From: Diplolepis rosae
Taxonomy: Eukaryota > Arthropoda > Insecta > Hymenoptera > Diplolepididae
DNA length: 64,000 nt
Reading direction: 5' to 3'
NCBI GenBank assembly: GCA_030998225.1
Contig: JAPYXD010000701.1
Span: forward strand, 8,850,501 to 8,914,500
Shown: piece after piece, positions 1 through 11,843 of the stretch
How positions within the stretch are numbered: the stretch's first letter is position 1
How the letters are laid out: each line of letters begins with the position of its first letter
Notes under the pieces: generated by a model
Seen by the model: only the letters and a program-made list of their open reading frames with translations
The model's database searches: none
What the model was told of the DNA's origin: nothing
Program-made: the position numbers and the translations under genes

Positions 1-133
1 AGCGAGGTCATGCTCCTTGAATTTAGCTGCATCCTGGGGCCAATAGACGAAGTGGGACAGGGATAAGGAGAATGTATTTAATAGAAAGTAAGGAAGGATG
101 CACACGATAATGTTTCACCTCTTCTCGCTTACA

Positions 134-379
134 TTAGTTTTCCTCCATTACAGTGCAGAAATTTAGCACTGCCTTGGGATCAAACTCTCTCCATAAACGA
201 GCCACTTCCTTGTGAGCGACTCTAATAACGCCATTAGATATATCACGAAGCTCTAATCTCGAAGTGGAAACTTGCTTTGTGCAGGTGAAGTACACCGCTT
301 TGAGTTGAGCTTGTAACTCAAAACGCAAGCCCCGCAAAGAACCGTATACGTTTAGGGATAGTTCGACGAAAGGACTCCT
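134..379 (-). CDS. Unrecognised open frame, possible 3'-terminal exon
   Basis: An open frame of about 81 codons ends in TAA at 134-136. Upstream in the same frame the first stop is at 380-382 and there is no ATG near the start, so if real it is an exon entered by splicing or the end of a broken gene. The peptide is mixed and charged (for example VAHKEVARLWREFDPKAV near the C-terminus), unlike the Phe/Ile/Lys-rich translations of AT-rich noncoding DNA around it, and the DNA is less AT-rich than its surroundings. No domain is recognised. No clear splice acceptor was located. It could equally be a remnant of a transposon protein. Confidence 0.25.
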   Translation of the reverse strand, partial: RSPFVELSLNVYGSLRGLRFELQAQLKAVYFTCTKQVSTSRLELRDISNGVIRVAHKEVARLWREFDPKAVLNFCTVMEEN

Positions 380-559
380 TCAGCTCCAAGAGTACCATTT
401 GACAAATTTCATAATATGCTAGCGATAGCAATTGGGAAGATGAGCCGCTTTGAGCATAGTTCCAGCAACATAAGTTCTTTGTTTATACACTAAGAAAAAG
501 TGATTGCTGAATTTGGGAAGGCTAATAGATGGTTATTAATTAGATATTATGCCGTAATA

Positions 560-1795
560 TCCAAGATGACAAATTTGAGTATCCAAGGTATTTAAAATTT
601 GATTTAAGTAAAAATCTTTTTAACGAGTTTTTCATTTTATGTTGATAAATATTTTTTGCCCTAATACCATTTTTTCTGAGAAAAATGAAATTTAAAAAAA
701 AACTGCCAAATCCTATTAAGGGTGCGGTTTTAAATAGGTGAACCTTCAGTTTCCATGAAACTATCCATATTTACGTATCTTGACGCGCTTATTACGAATA
801 TAATAGTGAAAATTACCGACTAGTCGATTTTCATGGTGAAACCATTAAAAAACCATAAAAATTATGATTGTTTGCGTTTATCTCAACCAATATGTAAAAT
901 TTTCCAAATATAACTTGTAGACCTCATCGAGATACATATTTTTTGTTACATGCATTTTTTCTACAATTGATAGTTTCAGAGAAAATTAGTGATAAATTTG
1001 ATATCGAATTTGAATACCCAAAAATAATACAAGTTACACCTCATGTATAAACAAGTATTTTATGCAATTTATTGGTCAATCACATGTGTCTTGTTATTCG
1101 TTCACCCTTTTTTCGCCCTGCAACCCTGCACTTCATGGACTTTCAACCCTTCATTTTTTAACTCCTTTTTATGACTTATCTACCAGGCCCAAATTTAACA
1201 CTACGTGGGTCCCGAAATCTCCACTTTATGGGCCCCAAAAATGTTTTACTACATTTAACAGGGGATTATATGAATTGAGAAAAACTCCCCATCGTGTGCT
1301 TGTCTGTTTGATTTCATTTATTCGCATTTTTCTCAAAAAATAATGGTTTTAGGGCAAAAATATGTGGAACAGTGAAGAAAGATCTTTTCAGCCACTACAA
1401 CTTTTGTGGCAAATATTTTTTTCCTAGATGAATATTTATCGACATAAAATTAAAATACTCGTTAAAGATTTTTTTTAGTTTTGTGTTTAAAACTCAAATT
1501 TTCATTATCATATTCGTAATCAGCGCCTCAAAATACGTGGGTATAGTGAGTTTCAAATTATTGAGAGGTAAGGGTTTTTCGGAAGTTTATCCAATAGGAA
1601 GATTGCACGTAATAGACGGTTTAGAGAATCCTCTTTAACTGAGAGAATTTTATCCTTTTTTCAAGAGCATTTTTTTCATGTAAGAGGAATCCTCTTCAGG
1701 AAAAAATAATCCTTTTAAATTAAGAACAAAACTTCACATATTATATTGTAAAGGAAAAATGGCATTGGAATAAGAGGAATCAACTCAAACAAAAA
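560..1795. other. AT-rich DNA without recognised features
   Basis: No convincing coding frame, RNA gene or terminal repeat was seen. The frame at 1062-1343 has low-complexity composition and no family resemblance. Confidence 0.5.
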
Positions 1796-1799
1796 ATAT

Positions 1800-2058
1800 T
1801 TCTTGTCTGCCGTATACCGAAAGTTAGCCTTTTCGGTGTCATTTTACGTGCGGAAAGTTGTTTTTCCCGCACTAGTGCAGTAAAATTTTAAGTGTGCGGA
1901 AAATCAACTTTCCGCACGCAAAACGACACCGATTCGGATAAATTTTGGTATAAAGCGAACAAAAAACATCGTTCGTATCACGTGCGGAACATATTTTAAA
2001 GCGTGAGCAAGTCGCGACTCGCACTTGCGTTAAAATACGCCTTTCCGCACTTGATACG
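1800..2058. repeat. Palindromic TTCCGCAC repeat, copy 1
   Basis: There are two adjacent imperfect palindromes. The first (about 1800-1968) has arms reading CGGTGTCATTTTACGTGCGG and, inverted, CCGCACGCAAAACGACACCG, centred on a CGCACTAGTGC core. The second (1974-2058) has arms CGTATCACGTGCGGAA and TTCCGCACTTGATACG. The same sequence recurs at 10.49-10.68 kb, so this is a dispersed foldback/MITE-like repeat. The minus-strand frame at 1872-2099 lies in this palindrome and is not taken as a gene. Confidence 0.65.
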
Positions 2059-2099
2059 AAATATACTAATTTTCTCGGTGTACGTAGAAGTGCGTACAT

Positions 2100-3776
2100 G
2101 TAAAATGTTTATTGCTGTTAAAAGAGTATTGTTTTGCAAATATCAAATACATCTCTGATTAAATTTATAATTTACATTTCTTTAATAAAAAGCATCTTTG
2201 ATCTTCATGACATTTGTTTCCAACTACTCATAATTATTAAAATATCGTAACATGATTGTTCAAGCAGAGATTTCAGACAGTGGAACAAATTTGTATACGG
2301 AATAGCTATTATATTGACCCAAAATTCATAGAATTTTTATTCAGTTTGTTATTTTGGATTCTTTTTGTTTTCGCATTAAAAATGATCAATTGCAGACTTA
2401 AAAAAAAAAAAAAAACGTAAAAAGTAAGGCAAAAGTTTTGGCCACATATGGGGGCCCTCTTCAGTGGCATACATTAAAAAGATTAATTCAAAATTTCTAT
2501 AAAAGAATAAAATATAGGAGATTATTAAAATATGTAAAAGCATAAAAATCAAAAACGTATAGCTTGCATATCAAAATGAAGCAGTCCGGTATGCACAACA
2601 CGTATTAAAAACATATGTAAAATTCACTGCAGATAGAACCAACAAAACTTAGAATTTTGCAGAACGAACCGGCCGGGAAAATTTTTTAATTTTTTAAATG
2701 TGAAATAGATAAATCATGACAATCCGACTTTTACGTTTTTTTTTTATATCTGCAGTTGATAAATTTTAATGTGAAAGTAAAAAGAATCTGACCCTATGTC
2801 AAAATAACAAAATGAATAAAAATGTTATTGGCACTTCAATCAGATCAGTTGTTCCAATAAGGGCATTTCAACAGGATTAGGTGTTCGATCTAGATCACAC
2901 TTGAAATCTTTGAGCAAAAGAGGAACGAGGGAAGAAGAAAGGTACGTGGTAAAGACGAGTTCGAAATGACAAGTCATTTTGAAAATAGAGTTTGTTCGTC
3001 AAACCCCATGAGAAAGAGGATACTCGTTAAATCAAAACTTTCCGTAGGACGTGTCAAAGAATCTAGAAACTTGGCGATCCTTCTGTTTCCAGTTTCATCT
3101 GAACATGATTATATCAAATTCACACAGTAGACAAAGAAAAGACATGCAAACGAAAAAAGAAGGAAAAATGCTAATTTATTTAACAATTTGATGAAAGATA
3201 TCCAAACAATATATTTTCATTGTGAAGGAATGTACGCTATATTTCAATCAAATCAAACTTGTCATTTACCATATGTTTGCACAGATGGTAAACTAGGGCA
3301 AATCGTCAATTTGGAATTCTGCCTCTGACAATACTATATCATAAAGGTCAGGAGAGATTGGGTTTGGATATAGGTTATGTGAAGTCACAGATTCATTTAG
3401 AAGAAGTTGAGAATTATATTAAATTTTGGATTCAATTTATTACAAATGAAGCAGCCTGACGAATTTCATGTTGTAAAATTTCTATGGGACGAAATATCTT
3501 GTCTTTTAATGGAGTTACATCAAACTTAAGGAAGATCGACCAATTACCATGACCTTAAAATGAATAGCGTTTTTAAAAAAACCAGAGAAGATAAAATAAA
3601 AATCCATTCCATTGTATTTGAAAGAGAAAACAATGCATTTCTATAAGCAGAATTAGTTTGACCAGAATTATTCGTTGATTAATAGTTCTCATGTTTCATG
3701 TTTATTCTCAACTTTTCTATTCTTAAGGCCATGGATCAATCAAACCATGTGACAAAAATTTCGAACTCAACCACCT
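2100..3776. other. AT-rich DNA without recognised features
   Basis: Unique-looking sequence with a poly-A tract near 2400. No supported gene, RNA or terminal repeat was found. Confidence 0.5.
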
Positions 3777-3790
3777 AATTTGAAATCATT

Positions 3791-3877
3791 ACAGCCGTAG
3801 CTCACTTGGTTAGAGCAGTCGACCGGCAAACGAAAGACCCGGGCTCGGATCCCGGCACAGTCGAATGCGTCTTTTTT
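3791..3877 (+). pseudogene. tRNA-like sequence with pol III boxes (SINE-head-like)
   Basis: GTAGCTCACTTGGTTAGAGC resembles a D-arm/A box, and CCGGGCTCGGATCCCGG forms a T-arm with a B-box-like loop. A T6 run follows at 3872-3877. The acceptor stem does not pair and the anticodon arm is poor, so it is not a working tRNA. An 11-bp perfect inverted repeat (AATTTGAAATC at 3777-3787, GATTTCAAATT at 3887-3897) flanks it. The tail TTTTTTCCACAGAA is shared with tRNA-like units at 23.8 and 24.1 kb and with a tail-only remnant near 20.47 kb. Confidence 0.6.
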
Positions 3878-3990
3878 CCACAGAACGATTTCAAATTCTT
3901 AAAATTATATTCATAATTTATGTATATTATATAATTTATTCATAAACAGGTATTAACGTAATATATGTATAAACAAATGAATGAGCTTAA

Positions 3991-4697
3991 AGGGGGAATA
4001 CCAAGTGAACGGCGAAAATCTGATCTTTTCTTCGAGCGCGGATTAAAAAAAAATATTACTGATAAAAACAGTAGTATTTGTAGTATTTTACTACTACAAT
4101 GAAATAAAAAAATTTTTAGTGTGCAATTCCGGCCCAGTTAAAAAATATAAGTACGCGAATTCGAGTCCGCGCTCAGGGCAAAGGTGAACGGTGTCCCTGA
4201 TACAGTCTCAGCAAGTGATCCTACAACAACAAAGTAATAACAAATTTGTTTCGTAATTGTGTTTACTTGTCGCTGATATTTTTGGTTTCTCGAAAAAAAA
4301 ATTATTTTTTCTTGCAGTAGCGTAAAAAAAAGTCGATTTTTTGCAAGTTATTTTTTACAAAAAATTGTCAATAAAAATTTTTTTTGGAAAAAAGGAGAAC
4401 GTCAGGGACTAGACCAAAGTATTTTAAATATCTGGTAAAAATTTCAGGATAATCGGTAGAGCGGTTTTTTGCAACTAGGGACACCGCTTTAAGAACATGG
4501 TATCCGGGAAAACGCGCTTAAAGTTTTGCTATGGGTGACAAGGGCCGGGCGCATCGTTAGACAAAACTATGCATACTTCCTCCAATTTTAGGAATTTCGG
4601 CTTGAAATTTTACAGAAATATTCTTGAATAGTTCTACAATAAAATCATGTTAACAAAAAAAAACAATTTTTTGAACCATTTACATGGTATTCCCTCC
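3991..4697. mobile_element. Decayed TTAA-flanked inverted-repeat element
   Basis: The left end AGGGGGAATACCAAGTG and the inverted right end GGAGGGAATACCATGT match at most positions, and both are bordered by TTAA (3987-3990 and 4698-4701), the usual target of piggyBac-type elements. A TA target cannot be excluded. The minus-strand frame at 4634-4942 crosses the right border, so it is probably not a real gene. Confidence 0.5.
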
Positions 4698-5190
4698 TTA
4701 AGACTATTAAATGAACCCCAGAAATCTCTCAATGAATCAATATTTAATAAAATTCTTCTGGATTCTTCTGGATTTGTTTTGAAAATCGCTGCCTGAAACC
4801 ATTTCAAAGAGATAACCCGTCTACTAAGAGTATCTGGAAAAATGGAAATACGCAAGGGTAAAAGATATGCAGAGCATTTCGTATTGATGGAAGTGTCCAG
4901 CAAAAAGATTAGGATCATCAGCGGATCTTTTTCAACGCTCATGAATAAACTCGGAAGATCGACCCCTCGTTTGTTGATTTGAAAGAGACCTGCTTAGATG
5001 TCATATCAGTTCATCGGAACATCATAAAAGGAGTTTCATTATATCGTCTAACTTCAAAAGCTTTTGAAACCTATAAATAGAATCGGGCTCTCCTTTAAGA
5101 GACGGAGATCAGGACACCGAAGCTTTTGCAAATAATGATTAAAATGTCTAAACTTTTGAACTGAAATCCTGGACATAGTGACGTGATATG

Positions 5191-5382
5191 AACACTAAGA
5201 AAAAAATGCTAGTGAATCAAAAGTATTTCTTTCCGAAAGCATGTATACTATTAATTCATAAAAATATACTACAAGAACCAATAAATATGTTTCTAATTCT
5301 ATAGCATATTGATTTGAATCCATAATATACATGCTTTTGGAAAGAAATGCTTTGGATTCAATAGCATTTTTTTCTCAGTGTA
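5191..5382. mobile_element. 192-bp palindromic MITE, CACTGAGAAAA type
   Basis: The inverted ends are AACACTAAGAAAAAAATGCT and TACACTGAGAAAAAAATGCT, and the interior is itself nearly palindromic (GAAAGCATGTATA at both sides). A second, interrupted copy lies at 28690-30779. The left flank appears to have lost the expected TA by mutation. Confidence 0.75.
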
Positions 5383-5609
5383 TAATTAAAATTGTCCTTA
5401 ACTACTTTTTGTGGTTGAAATCAAACAATTGTTGACCCGTGAGTGTAGGTACTAAAAGTGTTCGCTGTGACTAAGTAATATAGTTACAACAACTATGTAA
5501 TGTAGTCATAGACAGATTTGTAATTTCACAAAATCAACTTTAAGGTTATTCAAAATCAAATGCGTAACACCACTACGTGGAACATTATATTTCGACTACG
5601 TTCTATATA

Positions 5610-6895
5610 TTGGATCTATAACTTAATTCGTGCGGTTTTTATTCAAAATTTGAACGTTTATTTAAGAAAAACATGTACAATAGTATTATTCAAAGTATTG
5701 CCCATCTGAAGCTATGACTTTTTCCCATCTTTCTGGCAATTTGTGGATTCCATCCCAAAAGAACTGCGCCGGCTTGGCAGCCAAGAATGAATCAAGCCAA
5801 TTTTTGATACCCTGTTCTGATGTGAACCGTATTCCAGTGAGGGCGTTCTGCATCGACCGGAACAAATGGTAGTCAGAAGGGGCAAGGTCTGGGCTATAAG
5901 GCGGGTGGGGTAAAACTTCCCATCCACTGTTTTCCAAATAGTTCTTAACCGGAATAGCAAAATGGGGCCGAGCGATGTCATGATAGAAAATTATTGCCTC
6001 GTGTCTGGTCGCATATTCCGGGCGTTTTTCGGCTACTGCTCTTTTCAAACGCATTAATTGTGTTCACTAGCGTTCTCCATTGATGGTTTCACCCGATTTT
6101 AGCAGCTCAGAATACAGCACACCCTTCTGATCTCACCAAATACAGAGCATTACCTTCACGCCATGGATATCCGGCTTTGCCGTTGATTTGGCTGGTTGGC
6201 CGGGTTTCACATATGATATTTTGCGATTGGGGTTGTCGTAATGGATCCATTTTTTATCACCAGTAACAATCCAATGCAAAAATAACTTCTTTTTGTGGCG
6301 TTCCAGCAGCATTTCAGACATGCAGAACCGCATTTCAACGTCTCTCGGCTTGAGTTCATGTGGAACCCAATTTCCTTGCTTTTGAATATATCCGGCTGCT
6401 TTTAAACGTTTTGAAATGGCTGCTTCAGTGACTCCCAAAGATTCTGCAAGCTCTTCTTGTGTTTTGCAACAATCTTCATTGAGTAACGCTTCCGGTTCTT
6501 CATCTTCAAACTTTTTTGGCTGCCCAGGACGTTCTTCGTCTTCCAAGTCAAAATCACCACTTTTAAATCGTGCAAACCACTTTTGGCACGTTCGCTCACC
6601 TAGAGCATGTTCACCATAAACTTCCACCAAAATACGATGACTTTCGGCAGCAGTTTTCTTCATATTAAAGTAATGAAGAAGAACTCCCCGCAAAAACACT
6701 TTTTCAGGAACAAAGTTCGACATATTTGAGTGAAAAAAAATTATTTTTGTATACGCTTCAAATGAATGAAATATACTGAAAAAGACGCACAATGACAGTA
6801 GCTTTCCAACGCATGTTCGGTATATTGGAACGATGGAATAATAATCAAGTTACGCCATCTCTTAGCAAACCGCACGAATTAAGTTATAGATCCAA
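5610..6895 (-). mobile_element. Full-length mariner element, 1286 bp
   Basis: Perfect inverted ends begin TTGGATCTATAACTTAATTC and continue GTGCGGTTT (29 bp), at 5610-5638 and 6867-6895. Both are bordered by TA (5608-5609, 6896-6897), the mariner target duplication. The length is that of canonical mariners such as Mos1. The transposase gene runs on the minus strand. Perfect ends with a stop-ridden gene suggest a copy that could still be mobilised in trans until fairly recently. Confidence 0.95.
5686..6723 (-). pseudogene. Mariner transposase (D,D34D), inactivated by three stops
   Basis: Mariner transposases bind their terminal repeats and cut and paste the element at TA sites. From the ATG at 6723 (MSNFVPEK...) to TAA at 5686 the reading frame is kept for 346 codons including the stop, exactly the family length of 345 aa. 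Visible in order are an N-terminal helix-turn-helix region (around QKWFARFKSGDFD), the WVPHEL linker motif, the first catalytic Asp in TGDKKW (usually TGDEKW), the second in HDIARPH (usually HDNARPH) and the third in YSPDLAPSDYHLF, with 34 residues between the last two. It is broken by TGA at 6133-6135, replacing the second Trp of the usual WWDQ motif, and by adjacent TAG and TGA at 6064-6069. All three are single-base changes. The two halves are therefore one pseudogene, not two genes. The subfamily is not assigned. Confidence 0.93.
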
Positions 6896-6962
6896 TAATA
6901 TAAAAGTAAATTTATCAACTTTTCATTACTCTCTTCTATTCGTATTCGTTCCTGCTATACTA

Positions 6963-8045
6963 CTGTGTCCAAATGAAACCGGGAATCATGTTATAACTTT
7001 TTTCTACTAGGGAGTAGTTATTAAGCGGATTTTATTGCAATCAATTGACAATCGCTTGTTTCTCACGAGTGAAATACTTGTAGCGAAAAAAGTAACAGTT
7101 GTGAAATCAGCCATTTCCACGTCTCAAAACAGACTGCGAAAGTACAATTTTCACTAGACGTGTTGGGTAAAATCTTTATTTATTCTTCCAAATTTATTTT
7201 GACGCCTTCAAAGTAATCCCCATCCGGCACAATACACTTACGCTAACGTTTTTTCCAATCCTTGAAATAGAATTTAAAGTCAATTTCCGGTATGGTCTTC
7301 AATACCTTCTTCGATTCGGCTTTTATCTCCTCAATCGAGTCAAAACGGTATCCTCGGAGTCGTCTTTTGAGTTTACTGAATAGCCAGCAGTCACACGGTG
7401 CTAAGTCAGGTGAACATGGTGGTTGTGGAACGATATGTGTTGAATTTTCGGTGAAGAAGTCTCGAAGAATCAATGCAGTGTGAGACGGCGCATTATCGTG
7501 ATGCAAAAATCACAACTTGTCTGCCCAAAATATCTTTTAAAACGGTGTTGACTGATCCTCTTGAAATGCTAATAGTATCAGCAAGGCCTTTAATTATAAA
7601 TGGACGATTTTTAAGCACCAAATATTTGATTTCCATGACATGTTCTTCATCAGTTGATGTTTCTGATCGTCCGGGGCGCTCTTTGTCTTCAACGCATTCT
7701 CTGCTTTCTCTGAACATTTTATGCCACTCGAATGTTCTTGTTTTCGAATAGAGCCTGGTCACCAAAGGCCTTCTGCAACATCCTCAACGTTTCTGCAGCC
7801 GAAATTTCATTCCGCACACAAAATTTAATGCAACTTCTTTGCTCAACAAAATCAGACATTCTAAAAATCGAAAAAAACACTTTGTTGTTCACAAAAATGA
7901 GCGTCACTATTAAAACAATGATGATAATGACATAAAATTTGACACAAATGTCTGTCACAGTGCTACCAATTTAGAAAAGATATTTTTGAGATTTGATATA
8001 CCCGCGCAATTTAAATTTAAAATTCTTGGTTTCTTTTGGACACAG
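6963..8045 (-). mobile_element. Second mariner, internally deleted, 1083 bp
   Basis: The ends CTGTGTCCAAATGAAACC (left) and CTGTGTCCAAAAGAAACC (right, inverted) differ at one position. TA duplications lie at 6961-6962 and 8046-8047. The TIR and protein differ from the neighbour at 5610-6895, so this is a separate lineage, tentatively irritans-like. Only about 65 bp separate the two elements and both are read on the minus strand. Confidence 0.9.
7180..7859 (-). pseudogene. Mariner transposase remnant lacking the central catalytic part
   Basis: The start is MSDFVEQR at 7859. The first ~40 residues (AAETLRMLQKAFGDQAL) run into a frameshift near 7745, after which the second DNA-binding part continues in another frame (SKTRTFEWHKMF to SVNTVLKDILGR). 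The sequence then jumps to FLHHDNAPSH, so the segment with the first catalytic Asp is deleted (roughly 100 codons or more against the family length). The second and third Asp are present (HDNAPSH and SPDLAPCD, 34 residues apart). Further stops are TGA just before FLHHDN and TAG at the usual KKRW tryptophan, after which the C-terminus PDGDYFEG reads to a TAA at 7180-7182. It is clearly non-functional. Confidence 0.88.
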
Positions 8046-8049
8046 TAGT

Positions 8050-9885
8050 ATTTCTGTCTTTATAATTTTTACCCGATAAAAGTAGCATAAACTTTGCATG
8101 TTTATAACTTGCATTTGTTACATTTTAAACTAGAAACTTTAAAAATGAGAAAATAATCATCAATCGAAACAATTTAACAAAATTCTGAAACTGTTTTAAT
8201 TCTACTTTTATTCATCCAATGAATCGAAAAAATTTTTTTTACTTTAAGGTTTGAATAAACAATAAGAGTAAAAAAGGGGTAAAATAATATCACCCTTAAG
8301 TTTAAAAAGGAATGAAAAATAAAGCTTATACATTATTCTAGCCTAGAGAACTCAAGGTTTTAAGTTCTCATAGTGAGGTTTAAAAGTTGAGGACAATTTC
8401 AACGACTTTAACTAGTTGCCACGACCGGGTATTCAGAATATGACTACCATGGCTACAACTCATTTACCTGAAGCAATGTGTCAAGTAGAAACAAGTCTCC
8501 CTCGTTCCAATCACTCCTTTTTTCCAACTATATTTTTCCTAGTCACTATGGCCAGGTGCTATTTTTCTCTGTGTATAGTTTTTCCAACCTTCGGTATTTG
8601 GCGACATTGAAATACTAGTAACTTCGTCACAAAACGTCGATTTATGTATTTCCTTTCAAGAATAAAAAATTTCGTCAGTGACAGTTTTTACTACTTAAAT
8701 TTGAATATTTTCAATCATTGTCTTGTCTAATATTTTAATAGTTTGGAACTATTATAACCGGCTTGTTAACATTTACCAGAGATAACACAGTGAACATAGT
8801 TTATCGCAAAAACAAAGAACTAAATTACTATAAATTTACTGAAACCTTAAAACCGTGTATCAGTGGAGCTATTTCAAGATGCTACATCACTATTTTGCAA
8901 TTAGTAATAAATGGTACAAGGAGGCCGTTGATAAACGAGATTAAGGATTTAGAATATTATTTACTACACGTCGAGAACTAGGTTTTTTGAGCGGATTTCA
9001 CATACCGACAAACTTTTAAGAGCAAACACAGATTTACCATAAGTCTTTACTCCCAGTGGTACATTATAGGCTGGGATTTAGTGAACGGATTTCCAAGCAC
9101 CGACTTTCCACCCCAGGAGTAATTCCAGCCCCGAAAGAGATATTGAAACTTGGTAATATTGTAAAAGAATGCTTTTGCCTTTTACTTAGCTTTATGTAGG
9201 TACATTGTAGAATGAACTTCTAGATAAACTCACCTGAAACAAAAGAAAGTAAATTTTTAGTTTTTAATGCATTAGAATTTCCATATGATTATGATACTCA
9301 AAAAAATAATGTACACAAGTATTTTTTTAACTGTAGCAAATATTAAATTCAATAATAATTCAGTAGAATGTGATTTTTCTGAAGGGGTTAAGTGTTGATT
9401 ACAAAATGTAAAATTATAGTTTACACTAGGAAAATTTGTATAAGACCTATTGTCTCATTCGGTTCAAGCGAGATTCATCTCTCGCGAGAATTCCCTTGTA
9501 TTCCAGCACATATTCCCCAGATATCGAACGATAGTGCTTTTTCTTGCTTCTACTGAGCTCCCTCGACGCAGAGCCTAATTTCCATGTATTTCCTGTTCAA
9601 GTCAAGCGCAATAGAGGCGCTCAGTGAAAAAAGTAGACGAGTCGGGATACTTTACCGTAAAATAACTGGTCGTATGAGAGAACATCAAAAGTCTATGTAC
9701 ACCTGTATATATATGTGCTTCCCTGCTCATGTGATTGTACCCGACTTACAGAAAGAGGGAAAGGCTCTATAGTTATTGATTTCGACGCGTCTCTCTAGAG
9801 TTGAATATAAAAAATACCGTGGTCTCTGAAAAGTATGAAATTTCATCCACAAATTTTAATAAACGAATGTGATTATTATTTTTAA
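8050..9885. other. Mostly unique AT-rich DNA
   Basis: No recognised gene. The frames at 8763-8981 (72 codons) and 9584-9772 (62 codons) are open and not extremely low-complexity, but they lack any known motif and are short enough to arise by chance. The segment near 9420-9780 is less AT-rich and could be host regulatory or exonic DNA. Confidence 0.4.
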
Positions 9886-9887
9886 TA

Positions 9888-9936
9888 TTTATTATTATTA
9901 CTATCATTATTACTATTATCATTATTATTATTATTC
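9888..9936. repeat. Imperfect (ATT)n microsatellite
   Basis: A run of ATT/TTA trinucleotides with a few C substitutions (TATTATTATTACTATC...), visible directly. Confidence 0.85.
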
Positions 9937-9959
9937 AACGGATATAGATTTTGTCTATA

Positions 9960-10489
9960 CAAGGTATTCATAAACTCATGAATCACGATCAAATGTGCGA
10001 ATTGAAATCACACGTTCAGAGTTTTGTTACGCTCTTCATAAATAAAAGGGAACAAAATGACGATGCCAATCGCAGCCGGTCTGAGTCAAACGATCGATGA
10101 TTCATGAGAGCCATGCTAAAAGCGTTTAGGCTTTCAAGTGATTGCTCGATGAACTATGATCCAACGTAATGCATCAAACATCATCTGACCACGAGATCAC
10201 ATCAGATTATCTTCCTCCTTCATGGCCAGTATTTACATCAGAGAACTTCCTTTTTAGCTCAAAACGGATAATCTTATTTAATTCTTAGCTTATGTTATAT
10301 TGAATCTAATCATTCAGGCAATTTGCATAAGTAAAACTATCGTCAAACTTTCTCAGATTTAATCTCAGGGAGCTTTCATTAATGACGTGATGATTCGAAG
10401 GGAAGGGATATTACGAATTCTTATAGGGGGAAAAGCATCCAAAGTCTTTCTCATGTAAGTTTCCTTTGTTTAGAATACTAAAAATATTT
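9960..10489. other. Less AT-rich island, no recognised gene
   Basis: The segment at 10020-10250 has visibly more G+C than its surroundings and no repeat in this window. It has no long open frame. It may be host unique or regulatory DNA. Confidence 0.3.
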
Positions 10490-10680
10490 CGTATCAAGTG
10501 CGGATATTTTTTGTTTGCTGTATACCGTAAATTGGCCGAGTCAGTGTCATTTTGCGTGCGGATAATTAATTTTCCCGCAAACTTAAAATTTTACCGCACT
10601 AGTGCAGGAAAAACAACTTTCCGCACGCAAAACGATACCGACAAGGTTAATTTTCGGTGTACGTCGGACAAAAATTATTT
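10490..10680. repeat. Palindromic TTCCGCAC repeat, copy 2
   Basis: It matches the repeat at 1.80-2.06 kb: CGTATCAAGTGCGG, then GTGTCATTTTGCGTGCGG, the ACCGCACTAGTGCAGG core, and the inverted arm CCGCACGCAAAACGATACCG. The second palindrome is reduced to one half-arm here. The plus-strand frames over 10466-10886 cross this repeat and are not accepted as genes. Confidence 0.65.
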
Positions 10681-10739
10681 TTTTTTATCGAAATACAATT
10701 CAGAGTTTACTGCAGACTCGCTTTTCTGTGTTCTTTGAT

Positions 10740-11835
10740 GAAAATTCAATTTTTTCAAAAATTGTTTTATTTGAATTAAATTATATGATGGCAGTTCATT
10801 TATTTTCATATAATACTGATGCAATTCCGAATTGTTTAAAAATAATAAAAATAATTTTTCCCAACAACAAAATTTATTTTGATTGAATTAATGCATTTAC
10901 AAGTAATTAATACATACTAATTATATGTAAAAATAAACTTGAAGTTTTTTATTGAAAATTAGTACTTTCACGTGAAATATATAGTAAAAATGCCTGATAT
11001 TTCATTTAATATGTAAAATAAAAGATCTGAAGTTAAGAAATTAGAAGTTTCTCAAATCATGAAACTAACTAATTGATTGACTTGGACAAAATTATAAAAT
11101 TATTTTAGATCCGGATTTTGATTATTAATCAGGTATTAGATCTTTATTTTATCTTGAGTTATTCTGCAGCTCATTTTTATTCAAAAGGAATTGCTTCAGA
11201 AGACATTGATTACAGAAAAGGAATTCTATTTGAATAAGCCCTTTATTAAAGTAGTTACAGGAACGAGTTACTCTCAGTCTTCAGCCTAAACCACACCACC
11301 TCTTTCGCGACTTAATCCAATATAAATCTCCAGGTATAAAGCTGTTCCGATTAATGGCTCGACAAACCAATGTGGTAAATCCCTACTACTCTACTCGTGT
11401 GCATGGTGTTTCCTAAAGCCCATAACAATTCAAGGGCGTTAATCCTATGTCAAAATTGGACAAAGTTCTGGCTAGATTTCCACCTACTGACACAGTCACT
11501 ACGATTTGAAGCCCCCTCATGCAAAAAAATCAAATCCCGTTCTAGGAATTATTGAACTTTTGAGATTAGAATTAATTTCACTATAAATATCAAAAACAGC
11601 GGGTAGAATAAGACATGTTTTTACAAAAATGAAAAATATTTTTAATTTGAATTATATATTTTAAAATTTCCTTTTGAAAATCAAAATAATTGAGATAAAA
11701 TACCCCCCCCCCCCCGCCCTTTTGAATTATTCTGACATTAATTTAAAAAATTAGCTTGATATTCTAAGCATATGAAGATGCCCCTTAGTATTAGTCTCTC
11801 TTGTCAGACTATCTGTCCTTTTGTGCCCTGAATTC
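10740..11835. other. AT-rich DNA; poly-C tract near 11703
   Basis: No supported gene. A run of about 13 C followed by GCCC lies at 11703-11718. Confidence 0.45.
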
Positions 11836-11843
11836 ATTCCCGT

